Assembly: GCF_014202435.1 (NCBI RefSeq)
Contig: NZ_JACHGU010000005.1
Location: 186,001-250,000 of the forward strand
Source of the DNA: Pseudoxanthomonas broegbernensis
Lineage (GTDB): Bacteria > Pseudomonadota > Gammaproteobacteria > Xanthomonadales > Xanthomonadaceae
Direction of reading: 5' to 3'
Length of the DNA: 64,000 nt
In this document: positions 8,940 to 17,151 of the stretch, one piece after another
Layout: each line of letters opens with the position of its first letter
Numbering within the stretch: position 1 is the stretch's first letter
Made by a program: the position numbers and the translations under genes
Notes under the pieces: generated by a model
What the model saw: the letters and a program-made list of their open reading frames with translations, nothing else
Databases searched by the model: none
Told to the model about the DNA's origin: nothing

Positions 8940-9305
8940 TCAGAGCAGGATCGGCGGGCCGCGGCTGCCCAGGCCACGCAGGTTGGCCGCCATGCGCAGG
9001 CGCGGCGCGGGCGGCAGCGACAGGCGCCCGCCCTGCGGCCAGGCCAGCAGCAGCAGTGCCAGCGCCAGCAGCACCAGCGGCAGCGAGGCGGCCAGCGGGC
9101 AGTAGTCGCAGTAGTCGCCGTTGACGGGGGCAGGCGCCGGTTCGCCCGACAGCGAGCGGGCCGGGCTGGGCAGCAGTTGCAGGCCCATGGTGGTGCACAG
9201 CTCCGACCAGCCCGCCAGCACCTGGGTACTGCCGGCCGACAGCGCCCGGCTGACCGACGGCGCCAGCGCCAGCAGCAGTACGGCCAGCAGTGCCAGCCGG
9301 GTCAT
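8940..9305 (-). CDS. DUF2946 family membrane protein, first gene of the putative copper-uptake operon
   Basis: A 121-residue protein: signal-like N-terminus (MTRLALLAVLLLALAPSVSRA), a Cys-containing periplasmic loop with the DUF2946 hallmark CDYCPLA, then a single hydrophobic span (LPLVLLALALLLLAWP). DUF2946 genes are repeatedly found beside copper receptors and PCu(A)C genes, and the CxxC/Cys pattern suggests metal handling, but no biochemical role is established. A GTG at 9335 would add ten residues; a TATAAT box at 9342-9347 would start transcription at about that base, so translation from GTG 9335 would have to be leaderless, while ATG 9305 gives a normal signal peptide. Confidence 0.82.
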   Translation of the reverse strand: MTRLALLAVLLLALAPSVSRALSAGSTQVLAGWSELCTTMGLQLLPSPARSLSGEPAPAPVNGDYCDYCPLAASLPLVLLALALLLLAWPQGGRLSLPPAPRLRMAANLRGLGSRGPPILL

Positions 9306-9341
9306 CGATCGGTGGAGATGGCGGGAACGGAGCACATGTCG

Positions 9342-9347
9342 ATTATA
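9342..9347 (-). promoter_or_regulatory. Consensus TATAAT -10 box of the DUF2946-PepSY-TonB-PCu(A)C operon
   Basis: A perfect TATAAT on the minus strand, 37 nt before the DUF2946 ATG. No TTGACA-like -35 at 16-18 nt, so activity may depend on an activator or on other contacts. No clear Fur or CueR operator was recognised around it. Confidence 0.45.
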
Positions 9348-9426
9348 GGCCGGCGGCCGGTTCCTGGAGGAACGCCCGCCTCAGGCGGATTGTTCCAGGG
9401 CCGGCGGGCCGGAACCCCCGTCTCCT

Positions 9427-9504
9427 GCAGGAACGGCCTTGGTCGCGACGGGTTTCGGGGGGAAACGCCCCCGGCACGCCCCTCGTGCCCAAGGGCGCTC
9501 CTAC
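9427..9504. repeat. REP-like intergenic inverted pair
   Basis: A unit starting GCAGGAACGGCCTTGG (9427-9452) faces an inverted copy whose reverse complement starts GTAGGAGCGCCCTTGG (about 9478-9504). Related units occur at 18355-18426 and 21586-21610. This is the layout of the short palindromic repeats common between genes in Xanthomonadaceae. The right copy overlaps the stop codon of the HAD gene. Confidence 0.6.
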
Positions 9505-10202
9505 GCGGAGGCCAGCCGCGCCTCCAGCAGCCGCCGTGCCTCATCCAGCGAGGCGACGATGCGGTGGCCCAGGGCGCGCACCTGCGCGTCGGGCTGCAGC
9601 ATGTCCGGCACCTGGACCGGGGTCATGCCCGCGGCCAGCGCGGCGCGCACCCCGGTGGGCGAGTCCTCCAGCACCAGGCAGTGCGCCGGGTCCACGCCCA
9701 GCCGCCGCGCGGCCAGCAGGTAGACGTCCGGCGCGGGCTTGGGATGGGCCACGTCGGAACTGGTGCAGACCGCGTCGAACCAGCCCAGCAGCCCGGCCTT
9801 CTCCAGCTTGCGCAGCGCCAGCGGCCGCCGCGTCGAGGTGGCCACCGCGCGCGGGATGCCGCGCCCGGCCAGCCACCGCAGCAGCGGCACGATGCCGGGC
9901 CGGTGCGGGATGCCCGCATCCACCTTCGCCTCGTAGAGCAGGCCCGAGCGCGCCAGCAGCGCGTCGGCGGCTTCCTCGCCCAGGCGCTCGACCAGCCTCG
10001 CCCGGCAGACCGCGTCGCCGGTGCCCACCATCTGCAGCCAGTAGTCCGGCGGCAACGCATGGCCCAGGTCGGCGGCCGCGCGCGCATGGCAGTCGGTGAT
10101 GGCACGCTCGCTGTCCAGCATCAGCCCGTCCATGTCGAAGATCACCGCCACGGGAGAGAACGCCAGCGGGGCGGGGGAAGCGTCCAGAACGTTTGCGGTC
10201 AC
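9501..10202 (-). CDS. HAD-superfamily phosphatase/phosphomutase-like hydrolase
   Basis: A 233-residue HAD hydrolase of subfamily IA. Motif I is FDMDGLMLDS with the nucleophile and acid Asp pair, motif II is ATSTRR, and motif III/IV is KPAPDVYLLAA followed by VLEDSPTGVRAA. The DGLMLDS wording and overall length are typical of beta-phosphoglucomutase/YniC-like sugar-phosphate phosphatases, but the true substrate is unknown. The start is a GTG at 10202 preceded by GGAG and overlapping the rsuA stop as GTGA, so it is probably translated with rsuA. Its stop codon runs into a REP-like element. Confidence 0.88.
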   Translation of the reverse strand: MTANVLDASPAPLAFSPVAVIFDMDGLMLDSERAITDCHARAAADLGHALPPDYWLQMVGTGDAVCRARLVERLGEEAADALLARSGLLYEAKVDAGIPHRPGIVPLLRWLAGRGIPRAVATSTRRPLALRKLEKAGLLGWFDAVCTSSDVAHPKPAPDVYLLAARRLGVDPAHCLVLEDSPTGVRAALAAGMTPVQVPDMLQPDAQVRALGHRIVASLDEARRLLEARLASA

Positions 10203-10921
10203 GGTGTCTCCGGGGAAAACAGGCGGTCCAGGTCGGCGGCGTCCAGCGCGCGCCAGTGGCCTTCGGGCAGTTCGCCCAAGGCCAGCCCGCCCACCTGCGG
10301 GCGGTGCAGCGCGGCCACGCGGTTGCCGACGGCGGCGAACATGCGCCGCACCTGGTGGTAGCGGCCTTCGTGCAGCACCAGGCGCGCGCGGCGCGGCGCC
10401 AGTGCGTCCATCCGCGCCGGCAGCAGCGGCGTGGTTTCCGATTCGAGCAGCAGGGCGCCGCTGGCGAACCGGCCGGCCTCGTCGCCGCGCAGGGCGTCGG
10501 CCAGGGTGGCCTCGTAGACCTTGGCCAGCCTCGATTTCGGCGAGACGATCCGGTGCAGCAGCGCACCGTCGTCGGTGAGCAGCAGCAGGCCGGTGGTGTC
10601 GCGGTCCAGGCGGCCGACGGTGGACAGCGCCGGGTCGCGCAGGCGGAAGCGCGGCGGCAGCAGGTCGAAGACGATGCGGCCGGGGTCCTTCATCGAGCAG
10701 GTGTAGCCGACCGGCTTGTGCAGCATCAGCACCAGGCCCGGCGGCGGGTCCAGCGGCTGCCCGTCCACGCGCACGCTGCCGTGGTCCAGCGGGTCGTCGG
10801 CGTACAGCACCTCGCCGGCGGCATCGGTGACGCGGCCCTCGCGGAACATCCAGGCCACCTCCTTGCGGCTGCCGTAGCCCAGGTTGGCCAGGTGCTTGAC
10901 CAGCTTCATCGACTTGCTCAC
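10199..10921 (-). CDS. rsuA: RsuA-type 16S rRNA pseudouridine synthase
   Basis: A 240-residue pseudouridine synthase with an N-terminal S4 RNA-binding domain (residues about 5-50, GYGSRKEVAWMF) and the RsuA/RluB/E/F catalytic domain carrying GRLDRDTTGLLLLT with the catalytic Asp at about residue 106 and the EGRYHQVRRMFAAVGN motif. RsuA modifies U516 of 16S rRNA; assignment to RsuA rather than RluE/F rests on overall similarity. The GTG at 10921 has a GGGGAGG site and overlaps the rsmC stop (GTGA). The ATG at 10909 is an alternative. Its 3' end overlaps the HAD gene start. Confidence 0.88.
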   Translation of the reverse strand: MSKSMKLVKHLANLGYGSRKEVAWMFREGRVTDAAGEVLYADDPLDHGSVRVDGQPLDPPPGLVLMLHKPVGYTCSMKDPGRIVFDLLPPRFRLRDPALSTVGRLDRDTTGLLLLTDDGALLHRIVSPKSRLAKVYEATLADALRGDEAGRFASGALLLESETTPLLPARMDALAPRRARLVLHEGRYHQVRRMFAAVGNRVAALHRPQVGGLALGELPEGHWRALDAADLDRLFSPETP

Positions 10922-11985
10922 CGTGCGCCTCCCCGTGCCGCGCCGGACGTGGCCGCCTCGATTGCCTTGAACCCGCCGCCCTCGGCCAGTCCCCGCACGC
11001 TGGCGAACGCGCGCGCCAGCGTGGCCTCGTACGGCAGGTGCCGGTTGGCGACCAGCAGCAGCCGCCCGCCGGGTCGCAGCGCCTGCGCGGCGACCTCGAT
11101 GAAGCGCCGGCCCAGTTCGGGCCGGTCGCCGCGGTCGTGCCCGTGGAACGGCGGGTTGCTGACGATGAAGTCGTAGCCGCTTTCGGGCAGCCCGGCGGTC
11201 GCGTCGTGCCAGTGGAACCCGAGCGCCGCCTGCGCGGCCCGTGGCGCCAGGTTGGCGCGGGCCAGTTCCAGCGCGCGCGCCTCGGCCTCGTACAGGTCCA
11301 GCGCCCGCACGCCCGGTGCGCGCGCCAGCACCTCGTCGGCCAGGTAGCCCCAGCCGGCGCCCAGGTCGGCGCCGCGACCGGCCAGGTCGGCCGGCAGGTG
11401 CGCGGCCAGCAGCGCCGAGGCCGGGTCGATCCGGTCCCACGCGAACACTCCCGGCCGGCTGTGGAAGCGGCCGCCGAGGATCGGGCGTGGCGCATCGGCC
11501 TGCCGCCATCGCGCGGCCAGCGCCGTGTCGTGGGTGCCGGCCAGCGGCGGCGTCCAGAACACGCGGCAATGAAACTTGGTGGCGATGCCTTCCAGGCCGG
11601 CCAGGTCGCGCAGGTCGCGCTCGCGCGACTTGGCGCCTTCATCGTTGGCCACCGCGGCGACCACCCGCGCGCCCGGCGCGGCCATCGCCACCGCATGCGC
11701 CAGCAGCGCACGCGCCTCGTCGCGCTGGCGCGGCGGCAGCACCAGCACCAGCGCCGCGTCCGCCGTCTCCCCCAGTTCCACCCGCGTGTCCAGCCCGGCC
11801 TGACGCAAGCCGTCGGCCAGCGGCTTGAAGCCCTGCTCGCACCGCAGCCGCGCGGTGGCATGCCGGCGCAGCGGCCAGCCATCGCGCGCGCGCAGGAATG
11901 CGACGCGGCCTTGCGCCGGCCACGCCAGCGTGCCGTCGTCGAACGGCAGCAGCAGCGCCTTGAGAGGATCGTCGGGAAGACTCAC
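10918..11985 (-). CDS. rsmC: RsmC, 16S rRNA (guanine-N2) methyltransferase
   Basis: A 355-residue two-domain methyltransferase. The N-terminal half is a degenerate MTase-like domain and the C-terminal half contains the SAM site (ADLGAGWGYLADEVL, residues about 207-220) and the catalytic NPPF motif (N277-F280) within SNPPFHGHDRGDRPELG. The family methylates G1207 of 16S rRNA in the 30S subunit. It starts a compact rsmC-rsuA-HAD set in which each gene overlaps the next by 4 nt, grouping two 16S rRNA modification enzymes. Confidence 0.93.
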   Translation of the reverse strand: MSLPDDPLKALLLPFDDGTLAWPAQGRVAFLRARDGWPLRRHATARLRCEQGFKPLADGLRQAGLDTRVELGETADAALVLVLPPRQRDEARALLAHAVAMAAPGARVVAAVANDEGAKSRERDLRDLAGLEGIATKFHCRVFWTPPLAGTHDTALAARWRQADAPRPILGGRFHSRPGVFAWDRIDPASALLAAHLPADLAGRGADLGAGWGYLADEVLARAPGVRALDLYEAEARALELARANLAPRAAQAALGFHWHDATAGLPESGYDFIVSNPPFHGHDRGDRPELGRRFIEVAAQALRPGGRLLLVANRHLPYEATLARAFASVRGLAEGGGFKAIEAATSGAARGGAR

Positions 11986-12088
11986 GCGGATGGCCCTGGG
12001 AGCGGGCGCGCATTATCGGCCATCGCCGCGGGAGGGCCGCGCCCGGGCATGAACCCCGCGCAACCCACGGGCGACCCCGCCCTCAACC

Positions 12089-12102
12089 CTGACCCAGGTC
12101 AA
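12089..12102 (+). promoter_or_regulatory. FNR/Dnr-like binding site upstream of the DUF6522 gene
   Basis: The 14-mer CTGAC-CCAG-GTCAA is a dyad matching TTGAC-N4-GTCAA with one mismatch, close to the FNR/Anr/Dnr consensus TTGAT-N4-ATCAA. Its centre is about 60 nt before the ATG, so a class II promoter (site centred at -41.5) would start near 12137. Recognition by an oxygen or NO sensor is inferred. Confidence 0.4.
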
Positions 12103-12154
12103 GGCGGCCGGGGCGCCGCTGGGCGAGCATGCATGCCATGCGGGAGCCTGGGAC

Positions 12155-12382
12155 ATGAACGCAACGGCACAATCGCTGGAAATCGATGGCGTGCTGGTGG
12201 CGCGCACGATCGGCCTGGAGGTGGCCGCATTCCGCCAGTTGATGGCCGACGGCAAGATCTCCGTGCTGTGCGAGCGCGGCACCGGCGAGGACGCCGGCAG
12301 CTACCGGGCCACGTTCTACTACGGCAAGCAACGGGCGCGCTTCATCGTCGACGCTCATGGCCGGACCCAGGAAGCGCCGTAG
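12155..12382 (+). CDS. DUF6522 family small protein
   Basis: A 75-residue protein matching the DUF6522 pattern: an N-terminal strand-turn (LEIDGVLVARTIGLEVAAFRQL), then CERGTGEDAGSYRATF and a basic-aromatic strand RARFIVDAHGR. The family has no established function; members tend to occur near denitrification or low-oxygen genes, which fits the FNR/Dnr-like dyad 52 nt upstream. The ATG at 12155 has a GGGAG site. It is a single-gene unit between divergent rsmC and convergent aldo/keto reductase. Confidence 0.72.
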   Translation: MNATAQSLEIDGVLVARTIGLEVAAFRQLMADGKISVLCERGTGEDAGSYRATFYYGKQRARFIVDAHGRTQEAP

Positions 12383-12540
12383 CCTGCGGCGGGTGCCGGC
12401 ACGATCCCGGCGGAAGGAAGCCCCGCACTGCCCGGCGGCGTCCGGCGAACGCGAAGCCCGGCGGCAGGGTCCTGTGCGGCGCCGCACAGGACCGGTTCCC
12501 GCCAGGGCGAGCCCCCTGGGTCGCGACGGACGCGCAAGCC

Positions 12541-13575
12541 TCATACCGGAGTCGGATTGCGGTACTTGAACCCGGCCTGGTGCCAGTACGGATAGGGCTT
12601 GGGTCGTTCGGAGGCCGCGTCCAGCTTCGCCACCTGGTCGGCCGCGAGGCTCCAGCCGACCGCACCCAGGTTCTGCCGCAATTGCGCCTCGTCGCGCGCA
12701 CCGACGATCACGCTGGACACCGTGGGCCGCTGCAGCAGCCAGTTCAGCGCCACCTGCGGCACGCTCCTGCCGGTCTCGGCGGCGACCTCCTCCAGCGCGT
12801 CGACCACCTGGTACAGGTATTCCTCGGGCACCTGCGGGCCGGAGTCGAGCGAGGCCTGCGCCTGCAGGCGGCTGCCCTCCGGCAGCGGCTGGCCGCGGCG
12901 CAGCCTGCCGGTCAGCCGGCCCCAGCCCAGCGGGCTCCACACCACCGCGCCCACGCCCTGGTCGGCCGCCAGCGGCATCAGTTCCCACTCGTAGTCGCGG
13001 CCGACCAGCGAGTAGTAGGCCTGGTGGGCCACATAGCGCGTCCAGCCATGGCGGTCGGCGGCGGCCAGCGATTTCATCAACTGCCAGCCGGAGAAGTTGG
13101 ACACGCCCAGGTAGCGGATCTTGCCGGCGCGCACCAGGTTGTCGAGGGTCGAGAGCACCTCTTCCACCGGCGGCTGCGCATCGAAGCCGTGCAACTGGAA
13201 CAGGTCGATGTAGTCGGTGCCCAGGCGCCGCAGCGCCGCGTCCACCGCGTGGATCAGGTGATGGCGCGAGGAACCGACCTGGTTCTCGCCCTCGCCGGCG
13301 CGGAAGGTGGCCTTGGTGGACAGGATGAGCGCATCGCGCGGGCGGCCCTTGATCGCCTCGCCCAGGATCTGCTCGGCCGCGCCCCGGGAGTACACGTCGG
13401 CGCTGTCGAACATGTTCAGCCCGGCATCCAGGCAGATGTCGACCAGCCGCCGCGCCTGGGCCACGTCGGTGCTGCCCCAGGAACTGAACAGCGCGCCGCT
13501 GCCGCCGAAGGTGCCGGTGCCGAAGCTCAGGGCGGGAACGCGGAAGCCGGAGCGGCCAAGGTAGCGGTATTCCAT
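12541..13575 (-). CDS. Aldo/keto reductase
   Basis: A 344-residue NADPH-dependent oxidoreductase with the full AKR barrel. The catalytic residues can be placed: Asp and Tyr in NMFDSADVYSRG, Lys in LSTKATF and His in LFQLHGFD. The C-terminal cofactor segment VIVGARDEAQLRQNLGA is the usual 2'-phosphate-binding region. The closest type is the AKR11/YajO-like or voltage-gated-potassium-channel-beta-like group; the physiological carbonyl substrate cannot be told. Start at 13575 (MEYRYLGRSG), which matches the family N-terminus. It is divergent from the ECF sigma gene. Confidence 0.92.
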   Translation of the reverse strand: MEYRYLGRSGFRVPALSFGTGTFGGSGALFSSWGSTDVAQARRLVDICLDAGLNMFDSADVYSRGAAEQILGEAIKGRPRDALILSTKATFRAGEGENQVGSSRHHLIHAVDAALRRLGTDYIDLFQLHGFDAQPPVEEVLSTLDNLVRAGKIRYLGVSNFSGWQLMKSLAAADRHGWTRYVAHQAYYSLVGRDYEWELMPLAADQGVGAVVWSPLGWGRLTGRLRRGQPLPEGSRLQAQASLDSGPQVPEEYLYQVVDALEEVAAETGRSVPQVALNWLLQRPTVSSVIVGARDEAQLRQNLGAVGWSLAADQVAKLDAASERPKPYPYWHQAGFKYRNPTPV

Positions 13576-13756
13576 GGGAAGCCTCGGGGAATCGGGGAAA
13601 GAATCCGGGCCGCCATTTCAGCGCCGCCGGGCCGTCCGCTCAACCTCACCGATGGGACGCCGGGTTCCGGGCCAAAGGGAAGGGCCGTGGTTGCGCGATT
13701 GCCGCCCCTCCCGGTGCCTGCTACGTTCGCCGCCGGACGCGGGTGGGGAAGCGCAG

Positions 13757-14323
13757 GTGGCCGACAACGACATCTCCCGGTTGCTGGAACTGGCCCGCGA
13801 CGGCCAGCCCGGGCGACTGGGCGCCGTGTTCGAGGCGCTGTACCCGGAACTGCGCCGCCTGGCCGGCTCGCGCATGCGCGGCACCGAGTCCACGATCACC
13901 CCGACCGTGCTGGTGCACGAGCTGTTCCTGCGCATCGGCCAGGGCACGCCGCTGTCGGTGACCGACCGCGACCACTTCTTCGCCGCCTCGGCGCGGGCGA
14001 TGCGCTGGATCCTGGTCGAGCACGCGCGCCAGCGCGCCACCGACAAGCGCGGCGGCGGCCAGGTGATGCTCGACCTGGACGACGCCATCCCCGACGCGCC
14101 GCCCGCCCTGACCAACGTGCTGCTGCTGGACCAGGGCCTGGAGGCACTGGAGGCGATCAGCCCGCAGCGGCGCCGGATCGTGGAGATGCGCTACTTCGCC
14201 GGCATGGAATTCGCCGAGATCGCGCGGCTGCTGGCGTGCTCCGAACGCACCGTCTACCGCGAATGGGAACGCGCCCGCGCCTTCCTCCAGGCGTTGCTGG
14301 AGGATGCCGGCGATGGACGCTGA
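13757..14323 (+). CDS. ECF-type sigma factor of the TIGR02999 (ECF43-like) family
   Basis: A 188-residue sigma-70-family regulator with region 2 (residues about 10-90) and region 4 (about 120-185; PQRRRIVEMRYFAGMEFAEIARLLACSERTVYREW is a clear helix-turn-helix). In region 2.2 the usual acidic Asp-x-Glu-Asp surface that docks on RNA polymerase is replaced by PTVLVHELFLRI. In the related Vibrio EcfP/PknT system this loss is compensated by phosphorylation of a nearby Thr by the partner kinase, and Thr residues sit just upstream here (TESTITPT). The kinase gene overlaps its 3' end by 11 nt. No anti-sigma gene is present. Start is a GTG at 13757 after GGGGAAG; upstream frame has no similarity. Confidence 0.88.
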   Translation: MADNDISRLLELARDGQPGRLGAVFEALYPELRRLAGSRMRGTESTITPTVLVHELFLRIGQGTPLSVTDRDHFFAASARAMRWILVEHARQRATDKRGGGQVMLDLDDAIPDAPPALTNVLLLDQGLEALEAISPQRRRIVEMRYFAGMEFAEIARLLACSERTVYREWERARAFLQALLEDAGDGR

Positions 14324-16922
14324 AGCCCTCGCCCAGTGGCGCATCGCCGATGCGCTGTTCGACCAGTGGCTGGACCTGCCCGAAGCCGGCCGCGACGCCT
14401 GGCTCGCCGCGCAGGCGCCGGACCCGCCGGTGCGGCGCCGGCTGGAGCGCATGATCGCCGCGCACCGGCGCCCGGACGCGGCGCTGGATGCGCGCGACGG
14501 CGGCCTGGCCGGCCGCCGCTTCGGCGACTGGACCCTGGAGGAGGAACTGGGCCGCGGCGGCATGGCCGTGGTCCACCGCGCCTGGCGCGAGCAGGGCATG
14601 GCGCGCCAGCAGGCGGCGGTCAAGGTCCTCACCCTGGGCGCATTGGGCGCCACCGGGCGCGAGCGCTTCCAGCGCGAGGCGCAGATCCTGGCGCGGCTGA
14701 ATCATCCCAACGTCACCGCCCTGGTCGATTCGGGCGTGGCCGAGGACGGCACCTGCTGGCTGGCGATACCGCTGGTCGAGGGCGAGCGCATCGACCGCTG
14801 GTGCGCGGCGCGCGGGCTGGACGCGCGCACGATCGTGCGCTTGTACCTGCAGGTCTGCGACGCGGCCGCCTACGCCCACCGCAACCTGGTGATCCACCGC
14901 GACCTCAAGCCCTCCAACGTGCTGGTCGACGCCGGCGGCCACGTGCGCCTGCTGGACTTCGGCATCGGCCAGTTCGCCGACGCGGGCGGCGAGCGCACCC
15001 AGACCCTGTGGCGGGCGCTGACCCCCGGCTATGCCGCGCCCGAGCAGTTGCGCGGCGCGCCGCCGACCACCGCGGTGGACGTCTACGGCCTGGGCGCGCT
15101 GCTGCACCGGCTGCTGACCGGGCGCGCCCCGCAGGGCACGGCCGAAGGCGCGCAGACCACCCGCCCCTCGCTGCTGGTGCGCAGCGCCGGGGACGCCTAC
15201 CACCGCCACTACGTCCCGCTGAGGAACGACCTGGACCGGGTGCTGCTCAAGGCCCTGGCCGAGGAACCGGGGCAGCGCTATCCCTCCGCCGAGGCCCTGG
15301 CCGCGGACCTGCGCCGCTGGCTGGAGGGCCGCCCGATCCTGGCGCAGAAGCCGCGCCTGGGCTACCGGCTGCGCAAGTTCGTGCTGCGCAACACGCTGGG
15401 CGTGGCCACGGCATGCCTGCTGGCCGCCACGGTGGCGGCGGGCATCGGCGCCACCGTGTGGCAGGCCGACCTGGCCCGCCGCGAGGCCGCGCATGCGCGC
15501 GACCGCGCGCAGCGCGCCGAGGCGGTGCGCGATTTCCTCGGCAATGCGTTCGTTTCCACCCGCCCGGCCCAGGGCCGGGTCCCGGACATGCTGGAAGTGG
15601 TGGCCGCCAGCGCGCGCGGCGCGCGGGAGACGCTGGCCGCCACCGATCCACTGGCCGCGGCGGACGTACTGCTGCTCACCGGCACGGTGCGCGCCAACCT
15701 GGACGCCATCGACGAGGCCGAGGCCGACCTGCGCCAGGCGCTCGGCCTGCTGGCCCCACACGAGGCGCGCGCGGCCAGCGAGCTGTCGCGCGCGCACTGG
15801 GAGCTTGGCCGCATCGCCCGCCACCGCGGCGACCGCGATGCCGCGCGCGAGCACATCCAGCGCACGGTGGCGCTCAACGCCCTGTGGGACGCGCCGGCCA
15901 ACGAGCGCATCCGTGCCCGGATCTCGCTGGGCGAAACCCTGCTGGCCGAGGAACCGGCCCGGGCCGAGGCGCTGTTCCGCGAGATCGTCGCCGAGATCCA
16001 GGGCACCGAGCTGGAAGACTCGCTGCGCCACCTCAATGCGCTGAACGGCCTTTCGATCGCGCTGGCCACGCCCGGCCACGATGCCCGCACCCGGCTGCCG
16101 ATCCAGGAGGAACGCCTGCGCATCGCGCGCAAGATCTACGACGACGACAGCGGCGGCTACGCCTTCACCCTGACCGACGTCACCCACACCTTCGCCGGCC
16201 TGGGCATGTTCGACCGCGCCGAGGCCCTGGCCCGGGAGGCGGTGGCCGTGGCCGACCGCACCCGCCAGCGCCCCGCCGAACTCAAGGCCATGACCCGCTG
16301 CAACCTGGCCCTGGTGCTGCAGCAGCGCGGCCGGCTGCAGGAAGCGCTGCCGCTGTACGACGCCGGCAACACGCTGCTGCTGGCCGGCAGCCACCAGGGG
16401 CTGGCCACCGAACGCTGCTTCCGCGGCAGCGCCTACGTGCGTGCCGCGCTCGGCCAGCACCGCGATGCGCTGGACGACCTCCGCCACGCCGGCGCGCTGC
16501 TCGCCCGGCACCGGCGCACCCTGCATCCCGACGCCCTGGCCGGCTGCGGCCTGGCCGCCTCGGTCCACCTCCGCGGCGGCGACCGCGCGGCGGCGGCGCA
16601 CGAACTGGCGCAGTGCACGCCGCCCGATGGCGCCGACCCGCCGCTGGCGCTTGCCCAGGCCCGCGCCGAACTGCTGCTGGCGCAAGGCGACACGGCGGGT
16701 GCCACGTGCCTGGCGGCCGAACTGCGTGGCAGGCACCGGCCCGCGGAGGCCGCGCGCGACTGGATGCGGCCGTGGATGCTGTCGATGCTGCTCGCGCGCC
16801 AGGCCGGCGACGCCGCGGCGCAGGCCGCGCTGGCCACCGAAGCCTCCGGCTTCCTGCGGTCGCCGCCGCTGGCGGCCTGCTTCGCCGCGCCGACCGAAGC
16901 GGACTGCCTCGCACTGCCTTGA
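14313..16922 (+). CDS. Membrane-anchored Ser/Thr protein kinase with C-terminal TPR-like region, partner of the ECF sigma factor
   Basis: An 869-residue Hanks-type kinase. Residues about 70-335 form the kinase domain with glycine loop (LGRGGMAVV), VAIK-like Lys (AAVKVL), catalytic loop HRDLKPSN, DFG and APEQ all intact, so it should be active. A single membrane span (near residue 365-390, ATACLLAATVAAGIGATVW) separates it from a roughly 470-residue helical C-terminal part rich in Ala/Leu/Arg repeats, which resembles tetratricopeptide repeats and would lie in the periplasm as a sensor. The ATG at 14313 follows GGAGG by 9 nt and lies within the sigma gene, indicating coupled translation. The likely substrate is the sigma factor, by analogy with EcfK/PknS of Xanthomonas and EcfP/PknT of Vibrio. 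Confidence 0.92.
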   Translation: MDAEALAQWRIADALFDQWLDLPEAGRDAWLAAQAPDPPVRRRLERMIAAHRRPDAALDARDGGLAGRRFGDWTLEEELGRGGMAVVHRAWREQGMARQQAAVKVLTLGALGATGRERFQREAQILARLNHPNVTALVDSGVAEDGTCWLAIPLVEGERIDRWCAARGLDARTIVRLYLQVCDAAAYAHRNLVIHRDLKPSNVLVDAGGHVRLLDFGIGQFADAGGERTQTLWRALTPGYAAPEQLRGAPPTTAVDVYGLGALLHRLLTGRAPQGTAEGAQTTRPSLLVRSAGDAYHRHYVPLRNDLDRVLLKALAEEPGQRYPSAEALAADLRRWLEGRPILAQKPRLGYRLRKFVLRNTLGVATACLLAATVAAGIGATVWQADLARREAAHARDRAQRAEAVRDFLGNAFVSTRPAQGRVPDMLEVVAASARGARETLAATDPLAAADVLLLTGTVRANLDAIDEAEADLRQALGLLAPHEARAASELSRAHWELGRIARHRGDRDAAREHIQRTVALNALWDAPANERIRARISLGETLLAEEPARAEALFREIVAEIQGTELEDSLRHLNALNGLSIALATPGHDARTRLPIQEERLRIARKIYDDDSGGYAFTLTDVTHTFAGLGMFDRAEALAREAVAVADRTRQRPAELKAMTRCNLALVLQQRGRLQEALPLYDAGNTLLLAGSHQGLATERCFRGSAYVRAALGQHRDALDDLRHAGALLARHRRTLHPDALAGCGLAASVHLRGGDRAAAAHELAQCTPPDGADPPLALAQARAELLLAQGDTAGATCLAAELRGRHRPAEAARDWMRPWMLSMLLARQAGDAAAQAALATEASGFLRSPPLAACFAAPTEADCLALP

Positions 16923-17151
16923 CCGGCATCCTGCGCCGCCTGCGTTAGGCCCGGAGCGGTGCCGGGGACGCGGGTTACGGGCCGTGGCCGGGGCTCGTGA
17001 TCCTCGGCAGGACGTCGCCGCCGCCCCGCCGGATCGCCATTGCATGCGTCCCCTGTCAGTCGCGGGCGCGAAATCTCGTGGATGGAGAGTCCCGGGAATG
17101 CCGGGCCCGGCCGGGCCGCCGTTTCGGCCCGCTCCCTCCGGTTGCACAGCC

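Noticed and set aside
11038..14454. An 1138-codon plus-strand frame
   Set aside because: It crosses rsmC, DUF6522, the reductase and the sigma gene in wrong frames and has no recognisable domain.
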